NCBI GenBank assembly: GCA_947370975.1
Contig: CANBNG010000003.1
Location: 124,001 to 188,000 of the forward strand
Length of the DNA stretch: 64,000 bases
Reading direction: 5' to 3'
Source of the DNA: Beijerinckiaceae bacterium
GTDB taxonomy: Bacteria > Pseudomonadota > Alphaproteobacteria > Rhizobiales > Beijerinckiaceae
Below, one piece after another: positions 16,163 to 23,853 of this stretch. The notes under the pieces were generated by a model, which was not told the origin of the DNA, made no database searches, and saw only the letters and a program-made list of their open reading frames with translations. Within the stretch, counting starts at the first letter, position 1. Every line of letters starts with the position of its first letter. Made by a program: the position numbers and the translations under genes.

Positions 16163-17953
16163 ATGAAGACCCGCACCCTGCTTCTTGCCGGCACAATGCT
16201 CGCCACCCCCATGCTGGGCCTTGCCGCCCTTCCAGCTGCACGAGCCCAAATGCTCCAGCAGGGCGATGCAAGGCTGCACCTCGCCCAGGCCCCCGAAGGC
16301 GAACCGCGCCGCGGGCGTGAGGGCGAGGGCCGCCCCGAGGGTCGCCCGGCAGCGCCGCCGCCTGCTGCCGCCCCGCGCGAGGCGCCACCTGCTCAAAGAG
16401 AAGCCCCGCCCGCCCCGCGCGCTGCACCGCCCGCCCCAAGGGAGGCCCCGCTTGCCCCGCGTGAAGCGCCACCTGCGCAACGAGAAGCTCCCCCTGCCCA
16501 GCGAGAGGCGCCGCCTGCCCAGCGAGAGGCGCCGCCTGCCCAGCGCGTCGCCCCGCCAGCGCCTCCAAGAGAAGCCCCGCCCGTGCAGCGGGAGGCCCCA
16601 CCCGCGCCGGTCCAGAGAGAAGCGCCGCGGGTCGCCCCGCCGCCGGCCCGCGAGGTTCAGCCCCAGCCCCCGGCTCGCGAAACTGCGCCCCCGGCCCTGC
16701 GGCGCGAGATCCCGGCGGAGGCCCCAAGATCGACCGAGCCCCCACGTGAGCCCCCCCGCACGCAGACGCCGCCTGCTGCGGAACGGCGCGAGGCCCCGCC
16801 GGCGTTGGAGCGACGCGAAGCGCCACGGCCAGACAGCGGGCGACCCGAGACCCAGCCTACGCCGCGCCCTGTTGCGCCCGCGCCCTCGACAGCGCCCCAG
16901 CCGGCGCAGCGACCAGACTCCGCTCCGCCTCGTCCAGAGACGCCCCAGCCATTGCCCCCGCGCGCGGGAACGCCCGAACAGCGCGGCGGCGGCGGTGCGC
17001 TCGCGCCAGCTGTACCTGGGCTTGCCCCGCCCCAGCCGCGTGGCGTCGATGCCACGCGCGAACGTGGAGATCGCCAGCCGGTCGAACGCGACGGGCGCAC
17101 TTATCTGCCCCAGCCTGACAACCGCCTCATCATCCGCGAGGGCAATCGCGATATCATCCGGCATGACGAGGTTGAGCGGTTGCGGCGCGGGGCGCGGAAT
17201 GTCGATGTCCAGCAAAGACCCGGCGGACAGCGGGAAATTGTCATCCTGCGCCCTGATGGCGACCGCATCGTCACCTTTGTCGACAGCGACGGCAACCTGC
17301 TGCGCCGCGTGCGGCGGTCCCGCGAGGGACGCGATTATGTGCTCATCGACAATGAGCGCGATCGTCCGCGCAGCGGCTTCTATGGACCCGTCGTCCTGCC
17401 GCCGTTGCGGCTGGACATCCCGCGCGAACGCTACATCGTCGAGGCGGAGGATGCGCCCTATGATGTGATCGAGGAGACATTGCTCGCCCCGCCGGTCGAG
17501 AGGGTGGAGCGCGCCTATTCGCTCGATGAGGTCCGCAACAACCAGCGCCTGCGCGAGAAGGTGCGGCGCGTCGATCTCGATACGATCAACTTCGCCTTCG
17601 GCGGTGCGGACGTGGAGCCCAATGAGGCCGCGCGGCTCGACAAGATCGCACGCGCCCTGCTCGATGCCATTCGCCGCAACCCCAACGAGGTCTTCCTGAT
17701 CGAGGGCCATACGGATGCGGTGGGCGGAGACACGGAAAATCTCACCCTGTCTGACCGTCGCGCAGAGGCGGTGGCTGCCGTCCTGACCGATTCTTACCAG
17801 ATTCCGCCCGAGAATCTGGTGACGCAGGGCTATGGCGAGCAATTCCTGAAGGTGCAGACGCAGGCGCCCGAGCGCCAGAACCGGCGTGTGACGCTGCGCC
17901 GGATCACGCCCCTGCTCCAGCAGGGCCAGCAACAGGCCCAGCCGCCGCGCTGA
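16163..17953 (+). CDS. OmpA-family peptidoglycan-binding protein with long proline-rich spacer
   Basis: 596 residues. A signal peptide (MKTRTLLLAGTMLATPMLGLAALPAARA) is followed by about 260 residues of Pro/Ala/Glu/Arg low complexity built on a degenerate seven-residue repeat (APPAQRE, APPAPRE; bases about 16370-16650). A central region (about 290-440) is of unknown fold and rich in Arg/Asp. The C-terminal OmpA domain (about 465-590) has INFAFGGADVEP, IEGHTDAVGGDTENLTLSDRRAEAV and GYGEQFLKV, including the conserved Asp and Arg that bind diaminopimelate. The likely role is a stress-induced envelope anchor spanning the periplasm. ATG at 16163 follows AAGGA. The antisense strand is also open for about 2 kb because of base composition. 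Confidence 0.88.
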   Translation: MKTRTLLLAGTMLATPMLGLAALPAARAQMLQQGDARLHLAQAPEGEPRRGREGEGRPEGRPAAPPPAAAPREAPPAQREAPPAPRAAPPAPREAPLAPREAPPAQREAPPAQREAPPAQREAPPAQRVAPPAPPREAPPVQREAPPAPVQREAPRVAPPPAREVQPQPPARETAPPALRREIPAEAPRSTEPPREPPRTQTPPAAERREAPPALERREAPRPDSGRPETQPTPRPVAPAPSTAPQPAQRPDSAPPRPETPQPLPPRAGTPEQRGGGGALAPAVPGLAPPQPRGVDATRERGDRQPVERDGRTYLPQPDNRLIIREGNRDIIRHDEVERLRRGARNVDVQQRPGGQREIVILRPDGDRIVTFVDSDGNLLRRVRRSREGRDYVLIDNERDRPRSGFYGPVVLPPLRLDIPRERYIVEAEDAPYDVIEETLLAPPVERVERAYSLDEVRNNQRLREKVRRVDLDTINFAFGGADVEPNEAARLDKIARALLDAIRRNPNEVFLIEGHTDAVGGDTENLTLSDRRAEAVAAVLTDSYQIPPENLVTQGYGEQFLKVQTQAPERQNRRVTLRRITPLLQQGQQQAQPPR

Positions 17954-17963
17954 GCAAAATGCC

Positions 17964-17990
17964 CAGGAGCCGGTCAAAAACCGGCTCCTG
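17964..17990. terminator. Strong hairpin after the OmpA gene (no T-tract)
   Basis: 11-bp perfect stem CAGGAGCCGGT / ACCGGCTCCTG with loop CAAAA, 11 bases after the stop codon. There is no run of T after it, so it may end transcription weakly or protect the mRNA 3' end. Confidence 0.55.
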
Positions 17991-18078
17991 CGACTCCAGA
18001 ACGCCACAGCCGCGTTTGCCATGGAAGGCTGCGACGGTGTAGCTCTCTCGCGAGACATATTCGTGAAGGAGAGAAGAC

Positions 18079-18309
18079 GTGGCCAAGAAACCGGCAGCAC
18101 GTGCGGAATTCGTGCTTTTCGACGTCCTCTATGAAGACGGCTCACGCCGCTCGAACCGCCGCGTGCCGGGCACGGCGGTCGGCGGACTCGATGGTGACGA
18201 GCCCGCCCGCGCCATTATCGAGCAGCAGGATCGCGAGATTGCCGAAAAGTCCGGCCAGCCCCCGCTCCGGATCAAGAGCCTGCATCGCACAGGCGCCCGC
18301 AGCAAATGA
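18079..18309 (+). CDS. Small conserved-type hypothetical protein (76 aa)
   Basis: GTG start at 18079 with AAGGAG (18067-18072). The product MAKKPAARAEFVLFDVLYEDGSRRSNRRVP... is soluble and charged, with an EQQDREIAEKSG helix and a basic end. It has no recognised domain and no signal peptide. The stop codon lies inside the first unit of a tandem hairpin repeat (18299-18356), so the last residues and the repeat are linked. Confidence 0.7.
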   Translation: MAKKPAARAEFVLFDVLYEDGSRRSNRRVPGTAVGGLDGDEPARAIIEQQDREIAEKSGQPPLRIKSLHRTGARSK

Positions 18310-18356
18310 ATGCTGCCTGCAGCAAATGAATGCTGCCCGCAGCAAATGAATGCTGC
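18299..18356. repeat. Three tandem 20-bp units, each a perfect inverted repeat
   Basis: GCAGCAAATGAATGCTGC (GCAGCA-AATGAA-TGCTGC) occurs at 18299-18316, 18319-18336 and 18339-18356 with a strict 20-base period. A fourth partial unit (GCAGC) follows. The first unit holds the TGA of the 76-residue gene. It lies between convergent genes, so it may act as a stacked 3'-end structure. With only three units and two-base spacers it is not a CRISPR. Confidence 0.85.
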
Positions 18357-18391
18357 CCGCAGCTCGATAAGATAAAGGCTGGCGTGCGCCC

Positions 18392-18700
18392 TCAGGCGCC
18401 CGCTTCGCCTTCTTCTTCGTCTTCTTCGTCGTCAATATCGATCAGGAACACGACAGAAGGTTCGCCGTCTTCGGCTTCGTCATCCTCATCGAGATCGTCG
18501 GCGTCCTCGAACTCCTCTTCTTCGTCAGGAGTCGCGGTACGCAATTCAAGCTTGGCCTTGCCATCCCAGATGGGCTTGCCATCGCTGTGAATGATCGTGA
18601 GGTCTTCGAGGAATTCCTCGCTCTCGATCAAATCACGAGCCTGGTCCTCGTCGGCATTCGTGACCGCGATCGCACGGCCGGCGATCTCTACAGTAAACAT
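18392..18700 (-). CDS. Acidic hypothetical protein (102 aa)
   Basis: Begins MFTVEIAGRAIAVTNADEDQARDLIESEEFLEDL and carries an extreme acidic tail (EEEEFEDADDLDEDDEAEDGE and DIDDEEDEEEGE). The N-terminal 60 residues look like a small alpha/beta fold (WDGKAKLELR). No known function; an acidic tail could serve ionic or protein-interaction roles. The ATG at 18700 has GGAGAG four to eight bases upstream; a longer frame to 18796 lacks support. Confidence 0.75.
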   Translation of the reverse strand: MFTVEIAGRAIAVTNADEDQARDLIESEEFLEDLTIIHSDGKPIWDGKAKLELRTATPDEEEEFEDADDLDEDDEAEDGEPSVVFLIDIDDEEDEEEGEAGA

Positions 18701-18927
18701 GGGCTCTCCCCGTATGGCTTCACCGCTCCCGAAACTCGCGAAAGCTCCGTTCGGATGCGCAAACTGCCACGGGAACACGCATCTGACCAGTGCCATGCGT
18801 CGCGCCCCTGCGCAGCCGCCTGTGTCGCTTTTGCACCCGCCGCGTGCATTGCAAAAAAACGCCGAAAAACCGCTTGCGAGCCCCAGTGATTCGCCAGCAG
18901 ACTGAGGCTGTCATCAACAACTGAAAA

Positions 18928-19008
18928 GGAGGTGATCCAGTGTCTCATTGTCCTGCGCCGGAGCTCTGTAACTGGATTCTGACCTCCGCTGAGGTGGGCG
19001 TTCGGTAA
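18928..19008 (+). CDS. 22-codon small ORF behind a perfect anti-16S Shine-Dalgarno
   Basis: The start is GTG at 18940 and the stop TAA ends at 19008. AAAAGGAGGTGATCCA (18924-18939) is fully complementary to the 3' end of 16S rRNA, with GGAGG 7 bases before GTG, an exceptional initiation signal. The peptide starts MSHCPAPELCNW and ends AEVGVR, with two Cys and one Trp. Inside the ORF, TGGAT (18973-18977) and ACCTCC (18982-18987) can pair with the ATCCA and GGAGGT of the Shine-Dalgarno. ACCTC can instead pair with GAGGT (18991-18995). An intrinsic terminator follows at 19035-19067, giving a self-contained short transcript. Product function unknown; it may be a leader peptide or a regulatory RNA. 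The listed start includes the Shine-Dalgarno core. Confidence 0.6.
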   Translation, partial: GGDPVSHCPAPELCNWILTSAEVGVR

Positions 19009-19034
19009 GCGCAGCCGCTGCGGCAAAGACAATG

Positions 19035-19067
19035 GAGGGGCGGCCTCGCGGCTGCCCCTCTTTTGTT
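19035..19067 (+). terminator. Intrinsic terminator of the 22-codon transcript
   Basis: Stem GAGGGGC(G)GCC / GGC(T)GCCCCTC with loop TCGC (19035-19060) and a following TTTTGTT tract. It is a classical rho-independent structure, upstream of the phosphatase gene. Confidence 0.85.
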
Positions 19068-19170
19068 ATCCAGAGACCAGTCTCGATTGTCCAAAGTCCG
19101 GCTTGACCCGTCTCGCGATGGCCGCATTCTTTTCCCAGAGTGCTCTTGCATGCGGCATGATGGAGCGGGA

Positions 19171-19947
19171 ATGTTGACGGGCGACGGGGCGACAAGGGGG
19201 CCAGGAGCCTACCCGGGGACACAGCGCGCGCGCCGCCTGCGTCCCGGCCTGCGTATCTATTGCATCGGCGACATTCATGGCCGATCCGACCTGCTGGCGC
19301 AGATGCGCGCCACCATCGCGGCCGATCTTCGCGTCCGCCCATGCCCCGAAAAACTGATCATATGCCTCGGCGATTATGTCGACCGGGGACCGGATTCAGC
19401 CGGCGTCCTTGAAGCCCTGAGCGATGCATCAGCCTTTGGCGCTCCGCTCCTGCTTTTGCGCGGCAATCACGAGGTCATGCTGATGGCCTTCTTGCGCGAT
19501 CCCCTGGAGCTTGGCAGCTGGCGGCGCTTTGGCGGGCTTGAGACGCTCGCCTCCTATGGCGTCAGCGTCAATGAGGCAGCCCTCGGGCGAGGCTATGAGG
19601 AAGCCCACCAGACCTTCCTGGCGCGCTTTCCCGCGCGTCATCGCCTTCTGCTGGAGCGGCTCGAGCTGTCAGTCAGCGTCGACGATTATTTCTTCACCCA
19701 TGCGGGTGTTCGCCCCGGCGTCGCGCTCGAGTCGCAGAGCGAGCGCGATCTTCTCTGGATCCGCCACGACTTCCTCGACCATGGCGGGGATTTCGGCAAG
19801 ATCGTCGTGCATGGTCACACGCCGGTCGCCAGCGCGGATGTGCAGACCAACCGGATCAATATCGACACCGGCGCGTTTGCAACAGGGCGGCTCACCTGCC
19901 TCGTGCTGGAAGGCGAGAGCCACCACTTCCTGACCACTCATATGTAA
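19171..19947 (+). CDS. PPP-family metallophosphatase (serine/threonine phosphatase or ApaH-like)
   Basis: 258 residues with all PPP metal motifs: GDIHGR, GDYVDRGPDS, GNHE and HGHTP, plus a late HAGV. These bind two metal ions. Substrates in the family are phosphoproteins or diadenosine polyphosphates; the sequence does not decide. ATG at 19171 was chosen for GGAG five bases upstream; the frame is open to 19063, but the terminator of the preceding small transcript ends there. The NUDIX gene follows after 15 bases, so the two are probably co-transcribed and may both clear nucleotide-type metabolites. Confidence 0.88.
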   Translation: MLTGDGATRGPGAYPGTQRARRLRPGLRIYCIGDIHGRSDLLAQMRATIAADLRVRPCPEKLIICLGDYVDRGPDSAGVLEALSDASAFGAPLLLLRGNHEVMLMAFLRDPLELGSWRRFGGLETLASYGVSVNEAALGRGYEEAHQTFLARFPARHRLLLERLELSVSVDDYFFTHAGVRPGVALESQSERDLLWIRHDFLDHGGDFGKIVVHGHTPVASADVQTNRINIDTGAFATGRLTCLVLEGESHHFLTTHM

Positions 19948-19962
19948 AAGAAAGGCGCGCGC

Positions 19963-20526
19963 ATGGTTCGCATCTTGAGCCAGTCCATTATCGATGCGAG
20001 CCATTGGACCTACAAACGCGTCACCTATGAAATGCCGCTCGATGGACAGACACGCCACATATCGCGCGAGATTTTCGACCGCGGCGACGCAGCCGCCGTT
20101 CTTCTCTACAACAGCGCGCGCGGCACGATCATCCTGACACAGCAGTTCCGCTTGCCCGCATTTCTCAATGGCGGCGAGCCTCACCTGCTCGAAGTCTGCG
20201 CGGGCGGGGTAGAGACAGGCGATCCCCATGAGACGGTGCTGCGCGAAACGCGTGAGGAAACTGGCTTCGTGCTGAAAGAGGCACGCAAGGTTTTTGAATG
20301 CTACATGAGCCCCGGCAGCATGACGGAAAAAATCACCTTTTTCATCGCCCCCTATGAGCCCGAAGACCGCAAGGAACAGGGCGGCGGGCTGGCTGAGGAG
20401 GGTGAGCATATCGAGGTGATCGAGCTGCCGTTCAAGACGGCCATCGCCAAACTGGCGGCGGGCGAGATCAAGGACGCCAAGACCATCCTGCTTTTACAAT
20501 ATGCCCAGATCAATGGGGTTTTTTGA
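19963..20526 (+). CDS. NUDIX hydrolase, NudK/GDP-mannose or ADP-sugar type
   Basis: 187 residues. The NUDIX box is around 84-106 (AGGVETGDPHETVLRETREETGF; REXXEEXG intact) in the setting LEVCAGGVETG of NudK/NudF-like nucleoside-diphosphate-sugar pyrophosphatases. The C-terminal EEGEHIEVIELPF with Glu residues agrees with the same group. It hydrolyses NDP-sugars to NMP and sugar-1-phosphate. AAAGG lies before the ATG, 15 bases after the phosphatase gene. A strong terminator follows. Confidence 0.85.
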   Translation: MVRILSQSIIDASHWTYKRVTYEMPLDGQTRHISREIFDRGDAAAVLLYNSARGTIILTQQFRLPAFLNGGEPHLLEVCAGGVETGDPHETVLRETREETGFVLKEARKVFECYMSPGSMTEKITFFIAPYEPEDRKEQGGGLAEEGEHIEVIELPFKTAIAKLAAGEIKDAKTILLLQYAQINGVF

Positions 20527-20546
20527 CGTAAACGTTCGCGTCATCG

Positions 20547-20727
20547 ATCCAGCGTAGCAAAGATGGATTGCCACGTCGCTGACGCTCCTCGCAATGACGG
20601 CGCTTTGGTTGTCACGAAAACGCCCGTCATTGCGAGGAGCGAAGCAATCCAGAGCGCGCGTGGCAAAAGATGGATTGCCGCGTCGCTGCGCTTCTCGCAA
20701 TGACGACGTTTTAATTGTCATAAATGC
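20547..20727. repeat. Array of dispersed palindromic units (GTCATTGCGAGGAGC...GCAATCC family)
   Basis: Three imperfect units in alternating orientation: GGATTGCCACGTCGC...CTCGCAATGACG (minus), CGTCATTGCGAGGAGCGAAGCAATCC (plus, given here in outline) and GGATTGCCGCGTCGC...CTCGCAATGACG (minus). They lie between the convergent NUDIX and UXS genes. The same core appears at 53158-53193. This is a widespread type of intergenic palindromic repeat in proteobacteria. Confidence 0.8.
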
Positions 20728-20758
20728 GCCTGTCATTGCGATCCTCGCAATGACAGGC
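20728..20758. terminator. Terminator hairpin derived from the repeat unit
   Basis: GCCTGTCATTGCGA / TCGCAATGACAGGC, a 14-bp perfect stem with a TCC loop, followed by CTTTTTATTA on the plus strand. It uses the GTCATTGCGA repeat core as a terminator between convergent genes. Confidence 0.8.
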
Positions 20759-20767
20759 TGCTTTTTA

Positions 20768-21730
20768 TTATTCCGCCGCGACCGATGTCGAGAGCAGATG
20801 GTCGAAATAGCCGATGGTCTTGCCAAGCCCCTCGCGCAGCGATGTGGTCGGTTGCCAGCCGAGCAGTTCATTGGCCTTGGAAATATCGGGGCGACGCTGC
20901 CTCGGATCATCGGCCGGCAACGGACGGCTGACAATGCGCGAGCGCGAGCCGGTGAGCTCGATGACCAGTTCAGCGAGTTGCCGAATGGTGAATTCACCAG
21001 GATTGCCGATGTTGATCGGGCCCGTGACATCGGCCGGTGTTCCCATCATGCGCACGATGGCATCGACCAGATCGTCGGCAAAACAGAAGGAGCGCGTCTG
21101 CTGGCCATCGCCATAAATAGTGATGTCGTGACCCTGAAGCGCCTGCACTATGAAATTGGAGACGACGCGGCCATCGTTGGGATGCATGCGCGGGCCGTAA
21201 GTATTGAAGATGCGCACGACCTTGATGGCGAGTTTGTGCTGGCGATGATAATCGAAAAACAGCGTTTCCGCGCAGCGCTTTCCCTCATCATAGCAGGAGC
21301 GATAACCCACGGGATTCACATTGCCCCAATAGGATTCCGTCTGCGGATGGACCATCGGATCGCCATAGACTTCCGAGGTGGAAGTCTGGAGGATCTTGAT
21401 CTTCAGCCGCTTGGCGAGACCCAGCATGTTGATGGCGCCTAGCACGCTTGTCTTCGTCGTCTGGACGGGATCGAACTGATAATGGACGGGCGAGGCCGGG
21501 CAGGCGAGATTGTAAATCTCGTCAACCTCGACGTAGAGCGGGAACGTCACATCGTGACGCATCAGCTCAAAGCGCTTGTTGCCGAGCAGATGCTCGATAT
21601 TGCGGCGCGAGCTGGTGAAGAAATTGTCGACGCAGAGCACGTCATGGCCTTCGGAAAGGAGCCTCTCGCAGAGGTGTGATCCGAGGAAACCTGCACCGCC
21701 AGTCACAAGAATACGGCGTCCGACATCCAT
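20768..21730 (-). CDS. UDP-glucuronate decarboxylase (UDP-xylose synthase)
   Basis: 320-residue extended SDR. NAD site TGGAGFLGSHL (about 10-20), UXS-specific NLACPASPVHYQ, TSTSEVYGDP, and active site YDEGKR (Y-x3-K) with RIFNTYGPRM and DGRVVSNF. It converts UDP-glucuronate to UDP-xylose for LPS or exopolysaccharide. ATG at 21730 follows AAGGGG. Together with the UDP-glucuronate 4-epimerase at 22852-23850 it draws on the same precursor, so the block supplies pentose and galacturonate to surface glycans. No glycosyltransferase lies alongside. Confidence 0.92.
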   Translation of the reverse strand: MDVGRRILVTGGAGFLGSHLCERLLSEGHDVLCVDNFFTSSRRNIEHLLGNKRFELMRHDVTFPLYVEVDEIYNLACPASPVHYQFDPVQTTKTSVLGAINMLGLAKRLKIKILQTSTSEVYGDPMVHPQTESYWGNVNPVGYRSCYDEGKRCAETLFFDYHRQHKLAIKVVRIFNTYGPRMHPNDGRVVSNFIVQALQGHDITIYGDGQQTRSFCFADDLVDAIVRMMGTPADVTGPINIGNPGEFTIRQLAELVIELTGSRSRIVSRPLPADDPRQRRPDISKANELLGWQPTTSLREGLGKTIGYFDHLLSTSVAAE

Positions 21731-21890
21731 TTTTACACCCCTTCGTGATATATACTTTTCACTTGGAGATACATTACAAACTCGTTAGCCAATCAGAGGC
21801 AAGCTGAGCCATGCGTGCGATGCAAAAATTGGTAAGCGGCGTCTGCGCCGTGTCCGCCGCGAGGCAGGCGGTGGCGGAGCGGTCTGGAAC

Positions 21891-22784
21891 ATGCATGATC
21901 GTGTGATGCCTTCTTCAATCGCGCCAGACGGATGCCCCATGCAAGATTTCGATCCCGCTTCCCTGTTTCCCTATCTGCCGATTGTCGATCGCATGGCGCC
22001 GGTCTGGCCGAACAAGGCCCGCGTCGCGGTTTGGATTGTTCCCAACATCGAGCATTTTCATCTCGAACTTGGCGCGAAGACTCCCGACGTGCGTAATTAT
22101 TCGCGTCGCGATTACGGCAATCGCGTCGGCATCTGGCGGCTTATGGACTGTCTCGAAAAGGCGGGCATGCGCGGCACTGTGGCGCTCAATGCGGAAGTCG
22201 CGCAGCATTATCCGCGCATCATGGAGGCCTGCGCTGCGCTCAACTGGGAGCTGATGGGCCATGGCCTGACCAATTCCACGATTCTTGCGGGCATGGATCG
22301 CGCGACCGAAGAAGCGACCATCTTGCAGACGCGCAAGGTGATCGAGGAGCATGGCCAGAAAATGCGCGGCTGGCTCGGGCCAGGCCTCACCGAAACCTGG
22401 AACACGCTCGACCTGCTGGCGGAAGCAAAGGTCGATTATGTCGCCGACTGGGTGAATGACGATCTGCCCTACCGCATGAACAACGGACTCTACGCCATCC
22501 CCTATTCGCTCGAACTCAACGACATGCCGCTGTTCAACATGCCCTCCATCAGCACGCATGATTTCGAGACGCGCATCTGCGAGACATTCGATGTGCTTTA
22601 TGAAGAGGGCGAAACCATGCCGCGCGTGATGTGCATCGCGCTTCATCCCTATCTCACCGGCACGCCCCATCGCATCCGGGCGCTGGGGCGCGCGCTGGCC
22701 CATATCGCCAGCCACGACGGGGCCTGGCTGGCGACTGGCTCGGAGATCATCGACGCCTATCGCGCCTCGCCGGGCGCGCAATAA
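21891..22784 (+). CDS. Polysaccharide deacetylase family protein (PuuE/allantoinase-like)
   Basis: 297 residues of NodB-fold type: RVAVWIVPNIEHFHLE (start of the barrel), GIWRLMDCLEKAGMRGTVALNAEVAQHYP, WELMGHGLTNSTIL and GWLGPGLTETWNTLDLLAEAKVDYVADWVNDD with late SLELNDM and HPYLTGTPHRI. It resembles the PuuE-type cytosolic deacetylases or amidases rather than secreted chitin deacetylases; no signal peptide is present. Substrate unknown. The start is uncertain: ATG at 21891 (GGAG 11 bases upstream), 21906 or 21939 are possible. Confidence 0.8.
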   Translation: MHDRVMPSSIAPDGCPMQDFDPASLFPYLPIVDRMAPVWPNKARVAVWIVPNIEHFHLELGAKTPDVRNYSRRDYGNRVGIWRLMDCLEKAGMRGTVALNAEVAQHYPRIMEACAALNWELMGHGLTNSTILAGMDRATEEATILQTRKVIEEHGQKMRGWLGPGLTETWNTLDLLAEAKVDYVADWVNDDLPYRMNNGLYAIPYSLELNDMPLFNMPSISTHDFETRICETFDVLYEEGETMPRVMCIALHPYLTGTPHRIRALGRALAHIASHDGAWLATGSEIIDAYRASPGAQ

Positions 22785-22851
22785 GAGCCTGCGCATCAGG
22801 CCTTGCCCGCGCGCCGACGTGCGGGCATAGGTGGCCTTGAAGAGGTGCAAA

Positions 22852-23850
22852 ATGCGGTTTCTCGTCACCGGCTCGGCCGGCTTCATCGGCTATCATCTCT
22901 GCCGCCAGCTGCTTGCGCACGGCCATCAGGTCGATGGCATCGACGGTATGACGGATTATTATGATCCCGCGCTCAAACGCGCGCGCCACGGTCAGCTCTC
23001 CACCACCAATCTGTTCCGCGCGCATGAGGTGATGCTGGAGGATATGGAGGCGCTCACCCGCATCGTGGGCGAGACGCAGGCCGATGTCGTCGTGCATCTG
23101 GCAGCCCAGGCGGGCGTGCGCTATTCGATGGAAGAGCCGCGCTCCTATGTCAGCGCCAATATCGTCGGCACCTTCAACCTGCTGGAGGCGCTGCGCGCCG
23201 CTCCGGTCAGCCATTTGATGCTCGCCTCGACCAGCTCGGTCTATGGCGCCAACGACATGCCCTTTGCCGAAAGCGACCGCACCGATCATCCGCTCTCCTT
23301 CTATGCCGCAACGAAAAAAGCGACTGAAGTGATGGCCCATTCCTATGCCCATCTGTGGAACCAGCCGACGACCATCATGCGCTTCTTCACGGTCTATGGG
23401 CCGTGGGGCCGGCCCGACATGGCCTTGTTCAAATTCACGCGCAGCATTCTCGAAGGCAAGCCGATCGATATTTACAACGCCGGCAAGATGCAGCGCGATT
23501 TCACTTATGTGGAGGATGCGGTCGAGGGCATCATTCGCCTGGCCGACATCGCGCCGACGCGCGCCGACAGTCTTGCTGCAGATCCTGCGGGGTCGCCCGC
23601 CGCGCCCTGGCGCGTGGTCAATATTGCCGGTGGCAAGCCGGTTGAACTCGACGCCTATATTGGCGCGATCGAGGCAGCGACCGGACGCGTAGCGATCCGC
23701 AACGAGCTGCCAATGCCGACTGGAGAACCCCAATCGACACTGGCGGCCACGCGCGAGCTGGAACGTCTCACGGGCTTCTTGCCGAGCACGCCTGTGGAGA
23801 CAGGCGTGCGCGCCTTTGTCGATTGGTATCGCGACTTTTACAAAGTCTGA
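22852..23850 (+). CDS. UDP-glucuronate 4-epimerase-like NAD-dependent epimerase
   Basis: 332 residues. NAD motif TGSAGFIGYHL at the N-terminus; DGMTDYYDPALKRAR, LAAQAGVRYSMEEP, STSSVYG, active site YAATKKATE and FTVYGPWGRPDMALFKFT are diagnostic of the UDP-GlcA 4-epimerase (LpsL/CapI) branch. It interconverts UDP-glucuronate and UDP-galacturonate, a building block of rhizobial LPS core. ATG at 22852 follows GAGGT; seven codons of an upstream frame were ignored. Confidence 0.9.
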   Translation: MRFLVTGSAGFIGYHLCRQLLAHGHQVDGIDGMTDYYDPALKRARHGQLSTTNLFRAHEVMLEDMEALTRIVGETQADVVVHLAAQAGVRYSMEEPRSYVSANIVGTFNLLEALRAAPVSHLMLASTSSVYGANDMPFAESDRTDHPLSFYAATKKATEVMAHSYAHLWNQPTTIMRFFTVYGPWGRPDMALFKFTRSILEGKPIDIYNAGKMQRDFTYVEDAVEGIIRLADIAPTRADSLAADPAGSPAAPWRVVNIAGGKPVELDAYIGAIEAATGRVAIRNELPMPTGEPQSTLAATRELERLTGFLPSTPVETGVRAFVDWYRDFYKV

Positions 23851-23853
23851 GGC

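Noticed and set aside
16070..18145. 691-codon minus-strand open frame opposite the OmpA gene
   Set aside because: Arises from the GC-rich Pro/Ala/Arg codons of the plus-strand gene; no RBS, no domain, and the plus strand has signal peptide and OmpA domain.
18299..18356. Possible CRISPR array
   Set aside because: Only three units, 18-bp repeats with 2-base spacers and no unique spacers or cas genes.
18924..18939. Remnant of a 16S rRNA 3' end on the minus strand
   Set aside because: Only about 16 bases match and the preceding 16S sequence is absent; the correct spacing to a GTG frame and a following terminator favour a Shine-Dalgarno. Kept as an alternative in the finding.
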